Positions 5,587 to 12,215 are shown, counted from the stretch's first letter. The stretch is 12,215 nucleotides of DNA from Acidimicrobiia bacterium (GCA_019247975.1 JAFBAD010000147.1:1-12215), one strand, 5' to 3'. A program made the numbers and translations. Notes: generated by a model not told the origin, from the sequence alone.

Positions 5587-7073
5587 ACCTGGCCACGATC
5601 ATCGACCCCCACCCCGACGAGGCGGTGGCGCTGATCAGCCGAGGTCGGCCGACGACCTACGGCGATCTCCGGGAGCAGACCGCTGCGCTGCGCGCCGGCC
5701 TCGTCGGTCTCGGCCTCGAGCCCGGCGACCGGGTGGGGATCCTCTGCGCCAACAACTGGTACTTCGTGGCGTCCTACCTCGCGGTGCTCGGCGCGGGCCT
5801 CGTCGCCGTGCCGCTCAACCCCCTGAGCCCCGCGCCCGAGCTCGAACCCGAGCTGGCCGCGATCGGCGCCCGGGCGGTCGTCGTCGGGCCGTCGGGCCGG
5901 CAGAGCTTCGCCAAGATCGACCGCAGCCGGGTGCCGACCGTCGAGCACGTGATCGCAGCCTCGGCCGAGGACGTCGACGGGGCGGTCACCTTCGACGAGC
6001 TCCTGACCTCCGCGCCGGTGCCGGTGGTCGAGCGCGAGCCCGACGACCTCGCCGTGCTGATCTTCACCAGCGGCGTCTCGGGCTCGCCGAAGGCGGCCAT
6101 GCTCTCGCACGGCAACCTCCTCGCGAACCTCGACCAGGTCAACGCGTCCGAGGCCCGCCGCCAGTCGCCCGGCGACGTGACCCTCGGCGTCCTCCCGCTC
6201 TTCCACATCTTCGGGCTGAACGTCGCGCTCGGCCTGTCCCTGCACGCGGGATCGACCCTGCTGCTGGTCGAGCGGTTCGACCCGACCTCCGCGGTCGAGG
6301 CCATCGTGCGCCACAAGGTCACCGTGATCGCCGGCGCTCCCGCCATGTGGTCGGCGTTCGCCAGCCTGCCGGATGCCGGCGCGTCGGTGTTCCAGACCGT
6401 GCGGGTGGCCACATCGGGCGCGGCCCGGCTGTCGACCGAGGTGGCCGAGCGGATGCGGAGCCGCTTCGGGGTGTCGGTGGCCGAGGGTTACGGCCTGACC
6501 GAGGCGTCCCCGGTGGTGACGACGTCGACCGGCGTCGAGCTGCGCTCCGGGTCGATCGGGGCGCCGGTGCCGGGGGTGCGGCTCCGCCTGGTCGACGCCG
6601 ACGGCTCTGATGTGCTGGTCGGCGACGCCGGCGAGATCTGGGTGCAAGGCCCCAACGTGTTCCAGGGCTACTGGAACGACCCCGAGGCCACCCGCACCGC
6701 GCTGACCGACGGGTGGCTGCGCACCGGCGACATCGCGGTGGTCGACGACGACGGCTACCTGTACCTGGTCGACCGGGCCAAGGACCTGATCATCGTGTCG
6801 GGCTTCAACGTCTTCCCGGCCGAGGTCGAGGCGGTGCTCATGGAGCATCCGTCGATCGATCGGTGCGCGGTGGTCGGCGTGCCCCACCCCCACACCGGCG
6901 AGGCGGTGAAGGCCTACGTCGTGACCGCGCCGGGACGCTCGATCGACGAGGACGACGTCATCGCCTTCGCGCAGGACCGGCTGGCCCGGTACAAGTGCCC
7001 GGACAAGGTGATGTTCGTGGACGACCTCCCCGAGGGGATGGCCGGCAAGGTCCTACGGCGCGCCCTGCGCTGA
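5583..7073 (+). CDS. AMP-forming acyl-CoA synthetase (FadD-like, ANL superfamily)
   Basis: Activates a carboxylic acid, probably a fatty acid, to acyl-AMP and then acyl-CoA; the substrate cannot be read from sequence. The 496 residues carry the adenylation core motifs in order. The phosphate loop FTSGVSGSPKAAMLSH (about 161-176) differs slightly from the usual TSGTTGxPKG. YGLTEASP is near 303-310, and RTGD with the ribose-binding Asp383 follows. DRAKDLI has Arg398 at the domain hinge, GFNVFPAEVE follows, and the catalytic C-terminal Lys489 lies in GMAGKVLRR. Start chosen at GTG 5583 (MNLATIIDPHPDEA); the GTG at 5565 would add six poorly conserved residues, and neither has a clear ribosome-binding site. 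Translation may be coupled to the upstream frames. The last 21 bases overlap the convergent membrane-protein gene. Confidence 0.88.
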   Translation: MNLATIIDPHPDEAVALISRGRPTTYGDLREQTAALRAGLVGLGLEPGDRVGILCANNWYFVASYLAVLGAGLVAVPLNPLSPAPELEPELAAIGARAVVVGPSGRQSFAKIDRSRVPTVEHVIAASAEDVDGAVTFDELLTSAPVPVVEREPDDLAVLIFTSGVSGSPKAAMLSHGNLLANLDQVNASEARRQSPGDVTLGVLPLFHIFGLNVALGLSLHAGSTLLLVERFDPTSAVEAIVRHKVTVIAGAPAMWSAFASLPDAGASVFQTVRVATSGAARLSTEVAERMRSRFGVSVAEGYGLTEASPVVTTSTGVELRSGSIGAPVPGVRLRLVDADGSDVLVGDAGEIWVQGPNVFQGYWNDPEATRTALTDGWLRTGDIAVVDDDGYLYLVDRAKDLIIVSGFNVFPAEVEAVLMEHPSIDRCAVVGVPHPHTGEAVKAYVVTAPGRSIDEDDVIAFAQDRLARYKCPDKVMFVDDLPEGMAGKVLRRALR

Positions 7074-7820
7074 GCCCGCGCCGGCGGGTTCCGGCTCCGC
7101 CTCCTGCAGACCGCCTGCGGTGAGCGCGGCCGGCGCGTCGGGCTCGGCCCGGTGCACCGGCGCGTTGGTGAGCAGGAAGCCGACGAACACCACCGAGATG
7201 CCGCTGGCCAGCGCAGCGGCGAATGCGGTCTCGTCGTCGCCGAGGCCTTCGAAGAGCGCCTTGGCGCTGATGAGCAGCGTGCCCGCGGCGATCAGCACGT
7301 TGGCGGCCGCCATCCGCGACGGTCCGCGGTGGCGGACCAGCCGGATCGCGCTCCAGACCGCGCCGCCGATGATCACGGTCGCCGCGATGCCCGAGCCGAC
7401 CCCGGCGAAGACCCGCGGCAGCACGCCGAAGAGGTCGTGGCCCTCCGGGAACCTGTGGGGGGCGACCGCGTGGCGCAGCGGCGCGATCGTGAGCACCCCT
7501 GCTGCGAACGCGCCGACGAGGCACAGCACCGCGCCGACCCGGTCACCGATCTGCTGGCCGGCCAGCAGGTACACGGTGCCGAGGGCCAGGAACGGCACGT
7601 TGAGCACGCCGCCGAACAGGTAGAAGAGCCGGAAGCTCCAGGCGTCCCAGCCGAGCGCGGCGCCGGCCCAGAGCGCGGCCGAGCCGATGGCGAACATGGC
7701 CAGCGCGACCGACCAGGCCAGCTCGTGGCGGCGCCGGCGCACCAGCCACCGCTCGAAGGTCGAGCAGGCGAACGCGAGGGACACCAGGGTGGCCCCGGCA
7801 GCGAAGGCGTTGGCGGTCAC
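7053..7820 (-). CDS. Seven-helix integral membrane protein, conserved, function unknown
   Basis: A protein of 255 residues with seven clear hydrophobic helices (about residues 1-20, 37-57, 65-87, 94-114, 134-157, 173-193, 202-219). A basic loop RWLVRRRRHELAWS follows the first helix and a hydrophilic Ala/Glu/Pro tail closes the protein. The stretch FRLFYLFGGVLNVPFLALG in helix 3 looks like a family signature, and I recall uncharacterised actinobacterial proteins with similar sequence, without a known role. No catalytic or transport motif is visible. Start chosen at GTG 7820. TTG at 7829 is an alternative, but on this strand it overlaps a -10-like TACCGT (7834-7829), which would make the GTG nearly leaderless. 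It is divergent from rex, and its 3' end overlaps the ligase gene by 21 bases. Confidence 0.7.
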   Translation of the reverse strand: MTANAFAAGATLVSLAFACSTFERWLVRRRRHELAWSVALAMFAIGSAALWAGAALGWDAWSFRLFYLFGGVLNVPFLALGTVYLLAGQQIGDRVGAVLCLVGAFAAGVLTIAPLRHAVAPHRFPEGHDLFGVLPRVFAGVGSGIAATVIIGGAVWSAIRLVRHRGPSRMAAANVLIAAGTLLISAKALFEGLGDDETAFAAALASGISVVFVGFLLTNAPVHRAEPDAPAALTAGGLQEAEPEPAGAGSAQGAP

Positions 7821-7850
7821 CAGCCACAACGGTACCGGTGATCCAGCTGC

Positions 7851-7880
7851 TTGTGATCCTGTGAACGAGGCCCCTACGCT
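7851..7880 (+). promoter_or_regulatory. Leaderless rex promoter with Rex-like half-sites
   Basis: TTGTGA (7851-7856), an 18-base spacer and TACGCT (7875-7880) form a -35/-10 pair. The -10 ends 6 bases before the GTG at 7887, so transcription would start on the start codon itself, and no ribosome-binding site is present. TGTGAACG at 7860-7867 equals one arm of the Rex operator TGTGAACGCGTTCACA known from Streptomyces, and TGTGATCC (7852-7859) is a second, weaker arm. They are direct rather than inverted, so binding by Rex is only possible, not shown. Confidence 0.5.
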
Positions 7881-7886
7881 CGGTTC

Positions 7887-8585
7887 GTGGTCGGGCGTAG
7901 GCGTGGGGGGACCGCGCGACGGATCCCCGAGGCGACGGTGGCTCGTCTGCCCGTGTACCTGCGCTGCCTGGTCGAGCAGGCCAACGACAAGACCACCACG
8001 ATCTCCTCGGAGCGGCTGGCCGAGCTGGCCGGCGTGAACGCCGCGAAGGTCCGCAAGGACCTCTCCTACCTCGGCTCCTACGGCACCCGTGGGGTCGGCT
8101 ACGACGTCGAGTACCTCCTCTTCCAGATGAGTCGCGAGCTCGGGCTCACCCAGGACTGGCCGGTGGCCATCGTCGGCGTCGGCAACCTCGGTCAGGCCCT
8201 CGCCAACTACGGCGGCTTCGGCGACCGCGGCTTCCCGGTCGTGGCGCTGGTCGACGCCGACCCGAGCAAGGTCGGCACCGCCCACGGCAAGCTCTCGGTC
8301 CGCCACATCGACGACCTGCCCGACATCGCCCGCGAGCTCCACGTGTCGATCGGCATCATCGCCACCCCGGCCGTGGCGGCCCAGGACGTCGCCGACCGCC
8401 TCGTGGCGGCCGGGATCACCAGCATCTTGAACTTCGCCCCTGCGATCATCTCGGTCCCGCCGGAGGCGTCGCTGCGCAAGGTCGACCTCGCGCTCGAGCT
8501 GCAGATCCTGAGCTTCTACCAGCAGCAGCGAGCGGGCGGCCCGCACCTGCCGGAGCCGTCGGGGACCGCACCGGCCCGGAGCTGA
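7887..8585 (+). CDS. rex: Redox-sensing transcriptional repressor Rex
   Basis: Dimeric repressor that reads the NADH/NAD+ ratio: NADH binding releases it from operators of respiratory and heme genes. The 232-residue protein has the winged-helix N domain with RRIPEATVARLPVYLR (11-26), AGVNAAKVRKDLSYLGSYG (48-66) and GTRGVGYDVEYL. A Rossmann domain follows with GVGNLG (97-102) and the acidic LVDADP (121-126). It continues with IIATPA (158-162), ITSILNFAP (177-185) and the domain-swapping C-terminal helix (LELQILSFYQQQ). The GTG at 7887 is needed to include the conserved IPEATVARLP segment; the promoter geometry suggests a leaderless message. It heads a run of tetrapyrrole genes, as in the Streptomyces rex-hemACD operon, which fits its role in tuning heme supply to redox state. 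Confidence 0.95.
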   Translation: MVGRRRGGTARRIPEATVARLPVYLRCLVEQANDKTTTISSERLAELAGVNAAKVRKDLSYLGSYGTRGVGYDVEYLLFQMSRELGLTQDWPVAIVGVGNLGQALANYGGFGDRGFPVVALVDADPSKVGTAHGKLSVRHIDDLPDIARELHVSIGIIATPAVAAQDVADRLVAAGITSILNFAPAIISVPPEASLRKVDLALELQILSFYQQQRAGGPHLPEPSGTAPARS

Positions 8586-8602
8586 TCCACGCTGGTTGAT
8601 CG

Positions 8603-9226
8603 ATGACCTCGTACCCGGTGAACCTGGTGATCGCCGGGCGGTCCTGCCTGGTGGTCGGGGGTGGTCCGGTCGCGGCGGGGAAGGTGGCCGGCCTCCTCGA
8701 GTGCGACGCGCGGGTCGACGTCGTGGCGCCCGAGATCGTCGAAGCGATCGCCTCGGACCCGCGGGTCACCTGCCACCGGCGGCCGTACGTCGCCGCTGAC
8801 CTCGACGGCCGGGTGCTGGTGATCAGTGCGACGGGCGACCCCGCGGTCGACGGCGCGGTGTTCCGGGATGCCGAGGCCCGCGGGATCTGGGTGAACAGCG
8901 CGGACGACCCCGAGCACTGCACGGTGACCCTGCCGGCCCGGGTGCGGCAGGGGTCGATCCTGGTGACCGTGTCCACCGAGGGCCGCAGCCCGGCGGTCGC
9001 CTCCTGGCTCCGCCGCCAGCTCCAGGACCAGCTCGGACCGGAGTACGAGACGCTGCTCGACGTGGTCGCGGCGGAGCGGGAAGCGATCCGGGCCGAGGGG
9101 CGTTCGACCGAGGGCCTTGATTGGCAGCGCGCCCTCGATTCGGGGATGCTGGACCTGATCCGCCAGGGGCGGACCGACGAAGCGAAGGAGCTTCTCCGCA
9201 GGTGTCTGTCGTCGTCATCGGCCTGA
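8603..9226 (+). CDS. Precorrin-2 dehydrogenase / sirohydrochlorin ferrochelatase-like protein (CysG N-terminal, Met8, SirC type)
   Basis: NAD-dependent oxidation of precorrin-2 to sirohydrochlorin for siroheme (sulfite and nitrite reductases) or cobalamin; Met8-type members also insert iron. The 207 residues begin with YPVNLVIAGRSCLVVGGGPVAAGK, whose GGGPVA is the dinucleotide loop (about 19-24). NSADDPEHCTVTLPA (near 97-111) holds the conserved Asp region used for catalysis and chelation in CysG and Met8. SILVTVSTEGRSPAVASWLRRQL matches the family's SxGxSPxLA dimer helix. The methyltransferase half of full CysG is absent, so uroporphyrinogen-III methyltransferase must be encoded elsewhere. 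The ATG at 8603 is 17 bases after rex, without a clear ribosome-binding site. The 3' end overlaps hemA by 25 bases. Whether it is dehydrogenase only (SirC) or bifunctional cannot be decided. Confidence 0.88.
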   Translation: MTSYPVNLVIAGRSCLVVGGGPVAAGKVAGLLECDARVDVVAPEIVEAIASDPRVTCHRRPYVAADLDGRVLVISATGDPAVDGAVFRDAEARGIWVNSADDPEHCTVTLPARVRQGSILVTVSTEGRSPAVASWLRRQLQDQLGPEYETLLDVVAAEREAIRAEGRSTEGLDWQRALDSGMLDLIRQGRTDEAKELLRRCLSSSSA

Positions 9227-10464
9227 ACCACCGGTCCATGCCGCTCGAGCTGTTCGAGCGGCTCACGATCGAGGACGGTCGGCTGCCCAAGGCGCTCAAG
9301 GACGTCGTGTCCCGCACCAGCGTGAGCGAGGCGGTCGTCCTCTCGACCTGCAACCGCACCGAGGTCTACGCGGTCGCCGAGAAGTTCCACGGCGCGTACG
9401 CGGACATCCGCAACTTCCTGGCCGAGACGGCGTACATCGCTCCCGAGGACTTCGCCGACCACCTCTACGTCCACTACGACCGCGAGGCGATCCGCCACCT
9501 CTTCACGGTGACCGCAGGGCTCGACTCGGCCGTCGTCGGCGAGGCCGAGATCCTCGGGCAGGTCCGCCAGGCGTGGGTGAAGGCGAAGGACGAGGAGGCC
9601 ACCGGCCCGATCCTCAACCTGCTCTTCCGCCACGCGATCGAGGTGGGCAAGCGGGCCCGCACCGACACCGACATCGCCCGGGGCACCGCGTCGGTGTCGT
9701 TCGCGGCCGTCGAGATGGCGGCCGACGCGCTCGGCTCGCTCGAGTCGAAGCGGGTGCTCGTGCTCGGGGCCGGCGACATGGGCGAGGGCATGGCGGTCGC
9801 GCTGGCGAGCGCCGGCGTCGCCTCCATCGAGGTCGCCAACCGCACCTGGGACCGCGCTGCGCAGCTGGCCGAGCGGGTCGACGGCGAGGCCGTCCGCCTG
9901 TCGGACCTCCCTCGCGCGCTGGCCGACGTCGACGTGCTGCTGACCTCGACCGGGGCCACGTCGATCATGCTCGAGCACGCCGACCTCGAACCGATCGTGG
10001 CCGCGCGCAACGGGCGCCCGCTGCTCGTCGTCGACATCGCGGTGCCGCGCGACATCGACCCGTCGGTCGCCGAGCTCCCCGGCGTCACGCTGCTGGACAT
10101 GCACGACCTGCGCCGCTTCGCGCAGGCCGGCGTGCAGGAGCGTGAGCGCGAGGTGCAGGCGGTCGAGAGCATCGTCGTCGACGAGGTCGACCGGTTCGTC
10201 GAAGCCCGGTCGGGCCGGGCCGCGGCGCCGCTCGTCGCGCAGCTGCACGGTCGGGCCGAAGCGCTGCGCCGGTCCGAGCTCGAGCGCTTCCGCTCGCGCC
10301 TCGGCACGCTCGACCCTCGCCAGCAGGCCGCGGTCGAGGCGCTCACCAAGGGCCTGATCGCCAAGATCCTCCACGAGCCGACGGTCAAGCTGAAGGAGAC
10401 CGCCGGCACGCCGAAGGGCGAGCGGCTGGCCGAGGCCCTGCGCGACATCTACGACATCGAGTAG
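9202..10464 (+). CDS. hemA: Glutamyl-tRNA reductase
   Basis: NADPH-dependent reduction of glutamyl-tRNA(Glu) to glutamate-1-semialdehyde, the first committed step of the C5 heme pathway. The 420 residues carry GLNHRSMPLE at 7-16 and LSTCNRTEVYA with the catalytic Cys50. GLDSAVVGEAEILGQVRQAW spans 106-125, RHAIEVGKRARTDTDI about 143-158, and the NADPH loop GAGDMG 189-194. VVDIAVPRDIDP and LLDMHDL follow, with a long C-terminal dimerisation helix. Start chosen at GTG 9202: AAGGAG (9185-9190) lies 11 bases upstream and the product then begins MSVVVIGLNHRS as the family does. The frame is open to 9121, but that extension has no family similarity and would sit wholly inside the upstream gene. Overlap with the precorrin-2 dehydrogenase gene implies coupled translation. 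Confidence 0.96.
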   Translation: MSVVVIGLNHRSMPLELFERLTIEDGRLPKALKDVVSRTSVSEAVVLSTCNRTEVYAVAEKFHGAYADIRNFLAETAYIAPEDFADHLYVHYDREAIRHLFTVTAGLDSAVVGEAEILGQVRQAWVKAKDEEATGPILNLLFRHAIEVGKRARTDTDIARGTASVSFAAVEMAADALGSLESKRVLVLGAGDMGEGMAVALASAGVASIEVANRTWDRAAQLAERVDGEAVRLSDLPRALADVDVLLTSTGATSIMLEHADLEPIVAARNGRPLLVVDIAVPRDIDPSVAELPGVTLLDMHDLRRFAQAGVQEREREVQAVESIVVDEVDRFVEARSGRAAAPLVAQLHGRAEALRRSELERFRSRLGTLDPRQQAAVEALTKGLIAKILHEPTVKLKETAGTPKGERLAEALRDIYDIE

Positions 10465-10468
10465 CCCC

Positions 10469-11347
10469 CTGCGCATCGCGACGCGCGGCTCGGAGCTCGC
10501 CCGCTGGCAGGCCTCGCACGTCGCGGATCTGCTGCGGGCCGCCGACCCCGCGCTCGACGTCGAGCTCGTCGTGGTCGAGACCGAAGGCGATCGGCGGGCC
10601 GACGTGCCGATTGCGCTGCTCGGGGGCAAGGGCGTCTTCGCCAAGGAGGTGCAGACCGCGCTGCTCGACGGCCGGGCCGACCTTGCGGTGCACTCGGCCA
10701 AGGACCTGCCGTCGGTCACCGTCGACGGCCTCGCGCTCGCAGCGGTGCCCGAGCGAGGGGAGGTGCGCGACGCGCTGGTCGGGTCGACCCTCGCCGGCCT
10801 GGCCGAGGGCGCGACGGTCGCGACCGGTTCGCTGCGGCGGCGGGTGCAGCTGGCCGAGCAGCGGCCGGACCTGGCCTTCGCCGAGCTGCGCGGGAACATG
10901 CGGACGCGCCTGGCGAAGGCGGCCGAGTTCGACGCGATCGTGGTCGCCGCGGTGGCCTTCGAGCGGCTCGGTCTGGGTGATCGCATCGACGAGGTGCTGG
11001 AGGTCGAGGCGATGGTGCCGCAGGTCGGTCAGGGCGCGCTCGCGGTGGAGTGCCGTGCCGACGACGACGCCACCCGGATGGCGCTGCAGGCGATCGAGCA
11101 CGGCCCGAGTCGCCGCCGGGTCGACGCCGAGCGGGCGTTCCTGGCCGAGCTGGGCGGCGACTGCGATCTCCCGGCCGGCGCCCACGCGACCATCACCGCG
11201 TCGGGCGAGCTCCAGCTCGTCGCCGTCCTCGCCGACCCCGACGGGAAGCTGCACCGCCACACGGCGACCGGCGCCGACCCCGAGCCCCTCGGCCGGTCCA
11301 CCGCGGCGGTTCTGCGCCCGCAGGATCAGAGGTCGCCGGGCGGCTGA
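10469..11347 (+). CDS. hemC: Porphobilinogen deaminase (hydroxymethylbilane synthase), apparent CTG start
   Basis: Polymerises four porphobilinogens to hydroxymethylbilane on a dipyrromethane cofactor. The 292 residues show RIATRGSELARWQ at 2-14, GGKGVFAKEVQTALL (52-66), AVHSAKDLPS with catalytic Asp79, and GSLRRRVQL (120-128). RGNMRTRLAK (141-150) and PQVGQGALAVECR (184-196) follow, with GGDCDLPAGA holding the cofactor Cys232. The conserved N terminus requires starting at or before base 10472, yet no ATG, GTG or TTG exists in frame between the stop at 10391 and that point. CTG at 10469, four bases after the hemA stop, is the only near-cognate start that fits. Starting at GTG 10571 would delete about 34 conserved residues. 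There is no clear ribosome-binding site, so translation probably depends on ribosomes finishing hemA. hemD does not follow; a convergent gene overlaps the last 22 bases. Confidence 0.94.
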   Translation: MRIATRGSELARWQASHVADLLRAADPALDVELVVVETEGDRRADVPIALLGGKGVFAKEVQTALLDGRADLAVHSAKDLPSVTVDGLALAAVPERGEVRDALVGSTLAGLAEGATVATGSLRRRVQLAEQRPDLAFAELRGNMRTRLAKAAEFDAIVVAAVAFERLGLGDRIDEVLEVEAMVPQVGQGALAVECRADDDATRMALQAIEHGPSRRRVDAERAFLAELGGDCDLPAGAHATITASGELQLVAVLADPDGKLHRHTATGADPEPLGRSTAAVLRPQDQRSPGG

Positions 11348-12215
11348 ACGCCGCCGTGGCCGAGCACCCGCAGGATCGTGTCCCGGGTGACGATCCAGCG
11401 GCCGCCCCGGCGCACGACATCGCCCTGATGGGGGCTGATGATCCCGAGCCGGGGGATGAGGATCTCGAAGCGGATCTGCGCGTGGTCGTCGTGGAGGAAG
11501 CGCAGTGCGACGATGCGCAGGCCGGTGCCCGGGTAGCGCTGCCCGGCCGCGCGGACGAGCGGGGTGAGCTCCTCGCCGTCCTCCATCGCAGCCGCCATCA
11601 CCTCGTCCGTGCGCGGTCCGCCCCCGACCGCGTCGCGCAGGGCGGCTGACACCGCCGCCACCGCCGTGGGGTCCTGCGGGGCGGGCCCGATGACCCGTGG
11701 CGGCAGGTGGAGCGCTTCGCCCGCCGGCTCGTCGTCATCCACGGCAGCGTGCAGACGTTCGGCCGCGGCAGCCACGCAGTCCGAGCAGATCGCAGCGCCG
11801 TTCCCTGCGACGCTGCGCTCGACCTCCCACAGGTCCCGGTCACAGAACGCGCAACGGTCGCCTTCGGGCCCGAACGACCGCGGTCGTGTGCTGCCCGAGA
11901 TGATCCGGAACCTCGCGGGCTCGTCGCTCTGGGAAGGATCGGTCGTGACGGCCGGGGTGTCGTCTGCTGCGGCGCGGTTCTGGCGCAGCCAGTCCCGGAT
12001 CTCGTCGACGTCGTCGGTCACCGCGGTGACCACCTGGAGGCCGACGCCGTCGTCGACCGCCAGCACCCCCAGGACCAGGTGGGCGGTGGTGATGGTCGAG
12101 TCCCCCAGCTTCAGCGCCTGCCGGAGCGCGAGCTCCATGGCCTTCTTGGCGTGAGCCGTGAACGGGATGTGGTTGCTCCGGCCGCGGCCGGGACCGACCT
12201 CCGTGCGTGCGCTGA
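11326..12215 (-). CDS. Clp N-domain plus ClpX-type zinc-finger protein without visible ATPase (5' end outside window)
   Basis: The frame runs off the right edge; the ATG at 12138 is internal because conserved sequence continues upstream (RSNHIPFTAHAKKAME). That upstream part through about residue 52 (numbering from Met at 12138) matches the second repeat of a Clp N-terminal domain, the adaptor- and substrate-binding module of ClpA and ClpC. After an acidic linker comes CAFC and ICSDC, a four-Cys zinc finger (Cys96, Cys99, Cys118, Cys121) whose CxxC-x18-CxxC spacing equals that of ClpX. A C-terminal domain (about 175-262) ends GDVVRRGGRWIVTRDTILRVL, a pattern seen in NTF2/SnoaL-like folds; this last call is tentative. 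There are no Walker motifs, so this is not a Clp ATPase; an adaptor or scaffold for Clp proteolysis is inference. It is convergent with hemC, with 22 bases of overlap. Confidence 0.75.
   Translation of the reverse strand, partial: SARTEVGPGRGRSNHIPFTAHAKKAMELALRQALKLGDSTITTAHLVLGVLAVDDGVGLQVVTAVTDDVDEIRDWLRQNRAAADDTPAVTTDPSQSDEPARFRIISGSTRPRSFGPEGDRCAFCDRDLWEVERSVAGNGAAICSDCVAAAAERLHAAVDDDEPAGEALHLPPRVIGPAPQDPTAVAAVSAALRDAVGGGPRTDEVMAAAMEDGEELTPLVRAAGQRYPGTGLRIVALRFLHDDHAQIRFEILIPRLGIISPHQGDVVRRGGRWIVTRDTILRVLGHGGVQPPGDL

Noticed and set aside
4440..6893. 817-codon open frame on the minus strand
   Set aside because: Shadow frame opposite the HTH, SAM hydrolase and ligase genes. The product is His/Arg/Asp/Gly-rich low complexity with no domain, and the plus-strand genes have clear family motifs. 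GC-rich codon bias keeps such antisense frames open.
8446..10986. 846-codon open frame on the minus strand
   Set aside because: Antisense to precorrin-2 dehydrogenase, hemA and hemC. Composition is Arg/Ser/Ala-rich without motifs.
11317..11377. Direct repeat CCCGCAGGATC at 11317-11327 and 11367-11377
   Set aside because: Both copies lie inside or at the ends of coding sequence (hemC C terminus, Clp-like gene codons) with no third copy; best explained by chance in GC-rich DNA.
1..12215. tRNA, rRNA, CRISPR array, insertion sequence, prophage or toxin-antitoxin system
   Set aside because: No cloverleaf, spaced repeat array, transposase, terminal inverted repeats or toxin-like small gene pair was found; intergenic space is scarce and accounted for.

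Overview
The window is a very GC-rich, gene-dense chromosomal segment of an actinobacterium. The evidence is a mycothiol glycosyltransferase (mshA), a Streptomyces-type redox repressor Rex beside glutamate-pathway heme genes, GTG and probable CTG starts, apparently leaderless promoters, and a lipoprotein with a long threonine linker. I lean towards class Acidimicrobiia (Ilumatobacter/Iamia-like) on general flavour only; that placement is inference.

Layout, left to right. (1) 1-1659: the 3' part of mshA, then a small YbjN-family gene, both on +. (2) 1666-2442: a CPBP-family intramembrane protease on -, almost touching the YbjN gene tail to tail. (3) 2443-2739: a divergent intergenic region of about 300 bp holding a cluster of inverted repeats and a good promoter. 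(4) 2740-4253: a threonine-linker lipoprotein whose stop overlaps the start of proC. (5) 4349-7073: a small excisionase-type HTH protein, a DUF62 S-adenosylmethionine hydrolase, a 29-residue membrane peptide and an AMP-forming acyl-CoA ligase. From 4581 on, successive reading frames are joined by start/stop overlaps. (6) 7053-7820: a seven-helix membrane protein of unknown function on -, divergent from rex. (7) 7887-11347: rex, precorrin-2 dehydrogenase, hemA and hemC, a redox-controlled tetrapyrrole operon. (8) 11326-12215: on -, the C-terminal part of a protein joining a Clp N-domain to a ClpX-type zinc finger; it runs off the right edge.

The housekeeping order mshA, YbjN, proC, small HTH, hemA, hemC matches, from memory, Mycobacterium tuberculosis Rv0486 to Rv0510 with different genes in between. 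The window therefore looks like an old conserved actinobacterial neighbourhood, not an island. I see no mobile element, tRNA, rRNA, CRISPR array or phage gene.

Most genes are ordinary. The parts worth a second look are the chain of overlapping starts and stops around the 29-residue membrane peptide, the His-to-Asp change at the catalytic position of the SAM hydrolase, the CTG start of hemC, the Clp_N/zinc-finger protein without an ATPase domain, the inverted-repeat cluster at 2512-2554, and the apparently leaderless rex promoter with Rex-like half-sites.
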